Source of the DNA: F1-60-MAGs149 sp032119475
GTDB lineage: Bacteria > Actinomycetota > Thermoleophilia > Gaiellales > F1-60-MAGs149
Reading direction: 5' to 3'
NCBI GenBank assembly: GCA_032119475.1
Contig: JAUMCA010000049.1
Location: forward strand, 1 to 10,808
Length of the DNA stretch: 10,808 nt
The notes below the pieces were generated by a model. The model had not been told where the DNA came from. It made no database searches and saw nothing but the letters and a program-made list of their open reading frames with translations. A program made the position numbers and the translations under genes. Each line of letters starts with the position of its first letter. Positions within the stretch are counted from its first letter, which is position 1. This document shows positions 6,824-10,808 of this stretch, piece by piece.

Positions 6824-6852
6824 CGATTTCCCCCCAAAATGCGGGGAAATCG
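6824..6852 (-). terminator. Perfect 10-bp inverted repeat after the S16 protease gene
   Basis: CGATTTCCCC (6824-6833) and GGGGAAATCG (6843-6852) form a perfect 10-bp stem with a 9-nt loop. It starts 5 nt after the stop of the protease gene on the minus strand and is more AT-rich than its surroundings. No T-run follows on either strand. It may end protease transcription and separate it from the small Cys gene, or it may be a protein-binding site upstream of that gene. Confidence 0.45.
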
Positions 6853-6857
6853 GGCGC

Positions 6858-7874
6858 TCAGGGTGCAGCGGCCGCGATCGCCTCGAGCGCGTCGTCGAAC
6901 GTCCGCACGGCGACCACGTCGACGCCCGCGGGCGCGGCCGCCTTGGCCGCCTCGGCGTTCGCGGACGGGACGAGGAAGAGGTCGGCGCTGACGCGTCCCG
7001 CGCCGATCGCCTTCTGCGCGGCGCCGCCGATCGAGCCCACCTTGCCGTCCTCGTCGATCGTCCCCGTCGCCGCCACGCGCAGGCCGCGCAGGTCCGTGTA
7101 GCCCTTGCCCGCGCTGTAGATCTGCAGCGCGAAGGACAGGCCGGCCGAGGGTCCGCCGACGCCCTCGACCTCGTAGCTGACGGACCGCGGCGTCTCGACC
7201 AGCTGCGCCTGGCTCGGGACGATGCCCAGGAGCGCCTTGCCCTCCCGTCCGCGCATCGTCTCGGTCGTGAGGTCCAGGAAGTCGCCGGCGCGGTGGATGC
7301 GCAGGCGCACCGGCCGCTCCGGACCGACCTCGGTGAGCGCCGCACGGAGCTCGTCCGTCGTCCGGATGGGCGTCGTGTCGACCGCGAGGATCACGTCGCC
7401 CAGCACCACGCCGTCGTCGAGCGCCGGCGCCTTCGGGTCGATGCCGATCACGCGGACCCCCGCGGGCTCGACGGTGACGTCGTAGCCGAGGGCGCGCAGC
7501 GCCACGATCTCCGCCGCCTGCTGCGAGGCACCCATCGAGAGCCTCTCGAGGCGGGTTCGGTCCTCATCCGTCTCGCCGGGGCTGATGACGGCGTGCTCGG
7601 GCACGAGGTCGCCGCCATCGCCGACGCCGAACCACGTCTCGTAGATCGTCGCCCGCCGGATCCCGACGGTGCTGAAGTAGACCGAACCGGCGCCGTCGGG
7701 CGGGGGCTTCTGCCCCTCGAGCGTCACGACCGGCAGCGCCGGCTGCGCGGCGCGCGGCACGAACGCGAAGTCGCTGCTCTGGGCCGATAGCGACCAGACG
7801 AGGATGCCGCCGACGGCGATGACGAGGACGACGGCGGCGACGAGGAGGGCTTTGAGGGCGCGCGGCATATCCAC
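6858..7874 (-). CDS. Membrane-anchored PDZ + Lon-like (S16) serine protease, YlbL type
   Basis: 338 aa from a GTG start; an ATG two codons in (7868) is an equally possible start. A single N-terminal transmembrane helix (about residues 6-28) anchors the protein, so the rest is probably extracytoplasmic. A linker and helical region follow. A PDZ domain lies at about residues 135-205 (VRVIGIDPKAP, DDGVVLGDVILAVD, TTDELRAAL). The C-terminal third is the Lon-type proteolytic domain with the Ser-Lys dyad: S243 in GPSAGLSFAL and K288 in GGAAQKAIGA, after GTIDEDGKVGSIGG. No ATPase domain is present, as expected for the YlbL group. Such proteins are thought to cut envelope substrates; the target here is unknown. 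The gene directly follows pabA, but a -10 box suggests its own promoter. Confidence 0.93.
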   Translation of the reverse strand: MDMPRALKALLVAAVVLVIAVGGILVWSLSAQSSDFAFVPRAAQPALPVVTLEGQKPPPDGAGSVYFSTVGIRRATIYETWFGVGDGGDLVPEHAVISPGETDEDRTRLERLSMGASQQAAEIVALRALGYDVTVEPAGVRVIGIDPKAPALDDGVVLGDVILAVDTTPIRTTDELRAALTEVGPERPVRLRIHRAGDFLDLTTETMRGREGKALLGIVPSQAQLVETPRSVSYEVEGVGGPSAGLSFALQIYSAGKGYTDLRGLRVAATGTIDEDGKVGSIGGAAQKAIGAGRVSADLFLVPSANAEAAKAAAPAGVDVVAVRTFDDALEAIAAAAP

Positions 7875-7875
7875 T

Positions 7876-7901
7876 CGGGCTTTCGCCCGCCCTGGATCCT
7901 A
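7876..7901 (-). promoter_or_regulatory. Promoter -10 and 5' hairpin of the S16 protease gene
   Basis: On the minus strand TAGGAT (7896-7901) lies upstream of the protease gene. Its TAG is also the stop codon of pabA. A start about 7 nt downstream would place the RNA 5' end at the first base of a perfect hairpin CGGGC-GAAA-GCCCG (7876-7889) with a GNRA tetraloop, ending 1 nt before the GTG. No clear -35 or Shine-Dalgarno is visible. Confidence 0.35.
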
Positions 7902-8567
7902 CGGCCGGAAACCGGCGGCGGGCCGCGGTGGGGTCTGACCGCGCAGGACCGCTGCCGCCTCGGCGATGCGCGACTCGACGAGCGCGTCGTCGACGGCGTG
8001 GCCGGCGGTTGTGGCGAACGTGCCCAGGATCCGGTAGCCGAGGGGGGTGAGGACGCTCTCCGGGTGGAACTGCACGCCCTCGATCGGGAGGGTGCGGTGA
8101 CGCAGCCCCATGATCAGGCCGTCCTCGAGGCGCGCCGATACGACGAGCTCGGCGTCGGCGCCGGGTTCGTCCGCGGCCAGCGCGTGGTAGCGCCCGGCGT
8201 CGAAGGGGGAGGGCAGCCCGGCGAGCAGCCCCGCGCCGTCGTGCACGATCCGGGATGCGCGGCCGTGCATCGCGTTGCCGTTCGGCGCCACCGCGACGCC
8301 GAACGCCACGGCGATGCACTGGTGCCCGAGGCAGATGCCGAGCACGGGGATGTCGCGGCCGAACGTGCGGATCGCGGCCGTCGAGATCCCGGCCTCGTCG
8401 GGGCCCTGCGGCCCGGGCGACACGATGATGCCCGTCGGGCGCAGCGCGGCGATCTCGTCGAGCCGGGTGCGGTGCGACGGCACGACGGTCGCGGGCACGC
8501 CCAGCTCGACCAGGCGCTGCTGGACGTTGAGGACGAACGAGTCGCGGTTGTCGAGGATCGCGATCAC
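7899..8567 (-). CDS. pabA: Aminodeoxychorismate synthase glutamine amidotransferase subunit
   Basis: 222 aa class I glutamine amidotransferase of the PabA/TrpG type. The GTG start is set by the family N-terminus IAILDNRDSFV, by a GGAGGG ribosome site 7 nt upstream, and by a GTGA overlap with the pabC stop. The open frame extends further upstream, but that part reads as Arg-rich out-of-frame pabC. The catalytic triad is visible: nucleophile C79 in GICLGHQ, and H168 and E170 in GVQFHPES. The block SPGPQGPDEAG matches the usual SPGPG(T)P motif. It releases ammonia from glutamine for PabB. The pabB and pabC neighbours point to folate and not tryptophan synthesis. The last residues (RGQTPPRPAAGFRP) include a copy of the GGTCWGACC palindrome and look like a non-conserved tail. 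Confidence 0.93.
   Translation of the reverse strand: MIAILDNRDSFVLNVQQRLVELGVPATVVPSHRTRLDEIAALRPTGIIVSPGPQGPDEAGISTAAIRTFGRDIPVLGICLGHQCIAVAFGVAVAPNGNAMHGRASRIVHDGAGLLAGLPSPFDAGRYHALAADEPGADAELVVSARLEDGLIMGLRHRTLPIEGVQFHPESVLTPLGYRILGTFATTAGHAVDDALVESRIAEAAAVLRGQTPPRPAAGFRP
7930..7942. repeat. Third copy of the GGGGTCWGACCGC palindromic core, inside pabA 3' end
   Basis: GGGGTCTGACCGC here matches GGGGTCAGACCGC at 10689-10701 in 12 of 13 bases. The only difference is the central base, which is A/T-symmetric in a palindrome. It lies in the last codons of pabA. Confidence 0.5.
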
Positions 8568-9387
8568 GGCAGCGCCCTCCAGCGCGCGGCGAGCGCGTCG
8601 ATGGCGTCGGCCCGTGGCAGCGCGATGCCCTCGACCGTCGCGATCGGCACCACACCGCGTCCCGCGGTCAGCAGTGCGGCGCCGGCGATGGCGCGCAGAT
8701 CGTCGAGGTGGAGCGCCGTCTCGTCCGCGCCGATCTCCTCGATCGCCCACGNNNNNNNNNNTTAAGACGTCTGGTCGCCGCGAGACTTACCCGTCGAGCC
8801 TGATCCCTGTAAACCTCCTTGAAGTCGTCCCATGCTCGCCCATAGTCTTTAGCAGCCGCACGCGTCCTGTCCAGATCGTCGAGGTGGAGCGCCGGCTCGT
8901 CCGCGCCGATCTCCTCGATCGCCCACGCGCGTGTCACGCCGGGCAGGATCCCCGCCAGCACCGGCGTCGCCCAGGTGCCATCCCGGCGCAGGAGCAGCAC
9001 GCTGGCCCGCGTGGTCTCGCCGATCCGACCGTCCGGCCCGACGAGCAGGGCCTCCCCGCCGACGGCGTCCTCCGCCGCCTCCGCCCAACGGCGGTCCGCG
9101 GCCTTGCGCAGGCGCGCGTCGTCGCCGGGGTCGTAGGTCCGGTGGATCAGCAGATCGACCGGCGTCGCCGGCCGCGGTGGCCGCGTCGAGGGCCGTACCC
9201 CGTCGTCGTCGACGTCGACGCGGAGGAGGAAGGGCTGATCATCGAGGTGCAGCGCGTCCTCGAAGCACGCGTCCGCGGCGGCGACCTGGGCCGCCGTCGC
9301 CCCCGCGGCCGCCAGGCGGTCCAGGTGGCGCTGGCGCAGCCGGATCCGCCGGCCGTCGACCAGGACGGTCTCGAAGACCGGGATCAC
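8564..9387 (-). CDS. pabC: Aminodeoxychorismate lyase (class IV aminotransferase), split by the assembly gap
   Basis: The N-terminal 172 codons run from a GTG at 9387 (GTGA overlap with the pabB stop) to 8872. The C-terminal 43 codons plus TGA run from 8695 to 8564. Joined at the duplicated 56-bp block they give 215 aa in one frame, a little short for PabC. Seen are VFETVLVDGRRIRLRQRHLDRL, the probable PLP lysine K95 (LRKAADRRWAEAA), GEALLVGPDGRIGETTRASV, and TPVLAGILPGVTRAWAIEEIG. The C-terminal piece continues with RGVVPIATVEGIALP, the conserved GVVPV-like block. PabC removes pyruvate from aminodeoxychorismate to give p-aminobenzoate. As written, the scaffold is broken by ten Ns and about 110 bp of unrelated sequence, which I take as an artefact. 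The gene is probably intact in the organism. Confidence 0.85.
8696..8751. repeat. Copy A of 56-bp duplication flanking the gap
   Basis: Identical to 8872-8927 except for one base (T8719 versus G8895). Both copies encode the same pabC segment around WAIEEIGADE, with Thr versus Pro after it. It ends directly at the Ns. Best explained as overlapping contig ends that were scaffolded and not merged, possibly from two strains. Confidence 0.9.
8752..8761. other. Scaffold gap of ten Ns
   Basis: Ten consecutive unresolved bases inside pabC. Because near-identical sequence lies on each side, the true gap may be zero or negative in length. Confidence 0.99.
8762..8871. other. Lower-GC segment of foreign character between gap and pabC copy B
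   Basis: About 110 bp with roughly 58% GC by hand count, clearly below the neighbouring genes. It contains codons rare nearby (AAA, TAT, GTT, AGG, AGT). It continues the pabC frame on the minus strand without a stop, but the predicted residues (starting DRTRAAAKDYGRAW) do not resemble a PabC C-terminus. The true C-terminus is encoded at 8564-8695. It is probably a chimeric contig end, or less likely the edge of an inserted element. Confidence 0.6.
8872..8927. repeat. Copy B of 56-bp duplication flanking the gap
   Basis: Matches 8696-8751 in 55 of 56 bases. This copy is continuous with the N-terminal part of pabC; the other is continuous with its C-terminal part. Confidence 0.9.
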
Positions 9388-10649
9388 CGCTCCCACCCCG
9401 CGAGCGTCGCGCCGGTCGCCTGCAGGAACGGCCGTGCCTTCACGATCGTCTCCTCGGCCTCCTCCGCCGGGTCGGAGAGGAGGGTCACGGCGCCGCCGGC
9501 GCCGTAGGAGGCCTCGCCGTCCGCGACCGTCGCCGTGCGGATCGCCACGCTGGCGGTCAGGCTGCGGCGCGCCGGCTCGTAGGCGAACACGCTGCCGCAG
9601 TAGAAGCCGCGGGCGTCCTCCTCCAGCCGGTCGATCAGCTCCATCGCCCGCCGCTTCGGCGCGCCGGTGATCGAGCCGCCGGGGAAGCAGGAGACGAGCA
9701 CGTCCGGGAGCCGCACGTCCGCGCGGACCTGCGACTCCACGGCGCTGACGAGGTGCATGACGCTGTCCGTGCGCTCGAGCGCGCACAGCGCGGTGACTCG
9801 AACGGAGCCGGGCTCGGCCGTGGCGGACAGGTCGTTGCGCAGCAGGTCCACGATCATCACGTTCTCCGCGCGGTCCTTGGCCGACGCGTCGAGCTCGGCG
9901 GCGAGGATGGCGTCCGCCTCCGGCGTGGCACCGCGACCCCGTGTGCCCTTGATCGGGCGGGTCTCGGCGCGGCCGTCCGCGATGTGGAGGAACACCTCCG
10001 GCGACACGGAGGCGATCTCCACGCCGTCGCCGGCGAGGTACGCCGCGTGATCGGCCGGCGCCTGCGCGACGAGGCGCTCGAACAGCGCCCAGCCGCCGTG
10101 CTCCCACGGCGTGCGCAGGACGTGCGTGAGGTTGATCTCGAACGCCTCGCCCGCGCCGATCAGCCGCTGCACCTCCCGCGCCGCGGCGGCGAAGCCGTCA
10201 CGCGTCAGGCCGCTGGTGGCCGTGCGGGGGACGACCGCGAGGTCCGGCGCCGGCGGGTCCTCGGCGGCGGTCGCGTGCTCCAGCAGATCGCGGCTCGGGC
10301 CGGCCGGCCCGTGGAGCGTCCAGCCGCTCGCGTCGTGGACGGCGTAGGTGCGGTGGTAGCGGGCCAGCACCGCCGGCCCGCGACGCACGTGGCGCGAGGC
10401 GATGCCGTGCAGGTCGAGGCCCGCGTCGTACGCGATCGCGCCCAGCCAGACGCCCGCGCCGTGCGCGGCGTGGACGAGCCGCGGGCCGATCGCCGGGAGC
10501 CCGGCCCCGGTCGGCGCCTCGATCACGTCGTCGGGGTGGATGGCGAGCAGCGACCGCGTCCCGAACGGCGTCGCCTGCGCGCTCAGGAGGAGCGCCGGCG
10601 AATGCCCGTCGGCGTGGAGCCGGCGGGCCGCTCCGAGCGGGGTGGCCAT
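9384..10649 (-). CDS. pabB: Aminodeoxychorismate synthase component I
   Basis: 421 aa from the ATG at 10649 (MATPLGAARRL). An upstream extension in the same frame is Pro/Gly-rich low complexity lying over the promoter palindrome, so I reject it. The chorismate-binding domain holds EINLTHVLRTPW, PIKGTRGRG, MIVDLLRNDLS, CFPGGSITGAPKRRAMELID and FYCGSVFAYEP. The lysine K234 in PIKGT is the nucleophile typical of PabB; anthranilate synthase TrpE has Ala there. That separates this gene from trpE. With PabA-supplied ammonia it turns chorismate into 4-amino-4-deoxychorismate, the substrate of PabC just downstream. It is the first gene of a pabB-pabC-pabA operon and appears leaderless (TACCCT 7 nt before ATG). 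Confidence 0.95.
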   Translation of the reverse strand: MATPLGAARRLHADGHSPALLLSAQATPFGTRSLLAIHPDDVIEAPTGAGLPAIGPRLVHAAHGAGVWLGAIAYDAGLDLHGIASRHVRRGPAVLARYHRTYAVHDASGWTLHGPAGPSRDLLEHATAAEDPPAPDLAVVPRTATSGLTRDGFAAAAREVQRLIGAGEAFEINLTHVLRTPWEHGGWALFERLVAQAPADHAAYLAGDGVEIASVSPEVFLHIADGRAETRPIKGTRGRGATPEADAILAAELDASAKDRAENVMIVDLLRNDLSATAEPGSVRVTALCALERTDSVMHLVSAVESQVRADVRLPDVLVSCFPGGSITGAPKRRAMELIDRLEEDARGFYCGSVFAYEPARRSLTASVAIRTATVADGEASYGAGGAVTLLSDPAEEAEETIVKARPFLQATGATLAGWER

Positions 10650-10655
10650 GGCGCG

Positions 10656-10740
10656 GAGGGTATCGGGTGGGGGTGGGGATGGTGAAAAGGGGTCAGACCG
10701 CTTTTCACCATCCCCATCCCCACCCCCACCCGATACCCTC
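10656..10740. repeat. Large palindrome that duplicates the pabB promoter in inverted orientation
   Basis: The left arm 10656-10689 (34 nt) and right arm 10701-10740 (40 nt) are perfect reverse complements except that the right arm has one extra hexamer ATCCCC. The 11-nt centre contains GGTCAGACC, itself a palindrome. Homology stops abruptly at both outer ends. The inverted -10 copy is TACCCT at 10734-10739, pointing away from pabB. Confidence 0.95.
10657..10686 (-). promoter_or_regulatory. pabB promoter, leaderless
   Basis: On the minus strand TTCACC (10681-10686) and TACCCT (10657-10662) are 18 nt apart, and TACCCT lies 7 nt before the ATG. The spacer is a C-rich run, so the opposite strand carries four G-tracts. 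The whole promoter lies in the left arm of a large inverted repeat. Confidence 0.45.
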
Positions 10741-10759
10741 GGTGCTGCGCTTCCGCGGG

Positions 10760-10794
10760 GGTGTCCGGAAGGGGTCAGACCCTTTTCGGACACC
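10760..10794. repeat. Second hairpin with the same GGTCAGACC apex
   Basis: Arms of 17 nt (10760-10776 and 10778-10794) pair fully, with two G-T wobbles and A10777 at the centre. The outer 8 bp are GGTGTCCG/CGGACACC and the core is GGGTCAGACCC followed by TTTT. The stem differs from the first palindrome, but the apex is the same. A REP-like element is likely; a role as terminator for a gene beyond the right edge is possible. No gene is visible in 10650-10808. Confidence 0.8.
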
Positions 10795-10808
10795 GAGCGC
10801 GCGTGCTC

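Noticed and set aside
8568..8750. N-terminal extension of PabA to a GTG at 8750
   Set aside because: The extra 61 residues are Arg-rich and are the out-of-frame reading of the pabC C-terminus; the conserved amidotransferase N-terminus begins at the GTG at 8567.
8762..8871. A P-loop-like GSGSTGKS string in one minus-strand frame of the lower-GC segment
   Set aside because: It lies in a frame of about 24 codons between stops with no NTPase context; probably chance.
8696..8927. The 56-bp repeat as target-site duplication of a real insertion
   Set aside because: Far longer than usual target duplications, with a mismatch and adjacent Ns; overlapping contig ends explain it more simply, though long reads should decide.
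10650..10793. N-terminal extension of PabB from an upstream start at 10793
   Set aside because: The extra residues are Gly/Pro/Ser low complexity encoded by the palindrome and promoter; the ATG at 10649 has the TANNNT box at 7 nt and starts the family-like sequence.
10740..10808. Open plus-strand frame from a GTG at 10742 running off the edge, driven by the inverted promoter copy
   Set aside because: Too short to judge, runs through the second hairpin, and the promoter copy has a 24-nt spacer that should be inactive.

Overview
The window is a GC-rich bacterial chromosome segment with compact gene order and strong GC3 bias. The gene repertoire and the frequent leaderless-looking starts (TANNNT box about 6-9 nt before the start codon) suggest an actinobacterium, perhaps a Thermoleophilia/Solirubrobacterales-type lineage. 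That placement is inference; no rRNA or marker search could be run. A run of ten Ns at 8752-8761 shows that this is a draft scaffold.

Left half (+ strand, 1-6255): central and catabolic metabolism. It opens with the C-terminal end of a biotin-dependent acyl-CoA carboxylase alpha subunit. Then come a GntR/FCD regulator with an operator-like palindrome in its own promoter, an electron-transfer flavoprotein:quinone oxidoreductase (ETF-QO), succinyl-CoA ligase beta and alpha (sucC, sucD), and a PLP-dependent aminotransferase. Together they fit oxidation of amino acids or fatty acids: acyl-CoA carboxylation, electrons from acyl-CoA dehydrogenases via ETF to quinone, and succinyl-CoA feeding the TCA cycle. 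ETF-QO and sucC are only 19 nt apart and sucC/sucD overlap by 1 nt, so the three may be one transcript.

Right half (- strand, 6263-10649): a LapA-domain membrane protein converging on the aminotransferase, a small four-cysteine protein that I do not recognise, a membrane-anchored PDZ/Lon-type (S16) serine protease, and a pabB-pabC-pabA folate operon joined by two GTGA overlaps. pabC is interrupted by the scaffold gap. A 56-bp near-identical duplication flanks the gap and a lower-GC, unrelated segment of about 110 bp lies beside it, so the break looks like an assembly problem and not a real pseudogene.

The most unusual part is the right edge (10650-10808). The pabB promoter region is copied as an almost perfect inverted repeat around the apex GGTCAGACC. 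A second, different hairpin with the same apex follows within 60 bp, and a third, shorter copy is embedded in the 3' end of pabA. This looks like a REP-like palindromic element whose stem, at least here, was made from local sequence. Other points worth a look are the loss of the fourth cysteine ligand in the ETF-QO iron-sulfur site, the small Cys protein, and the repeated leaderless promoter architecture.
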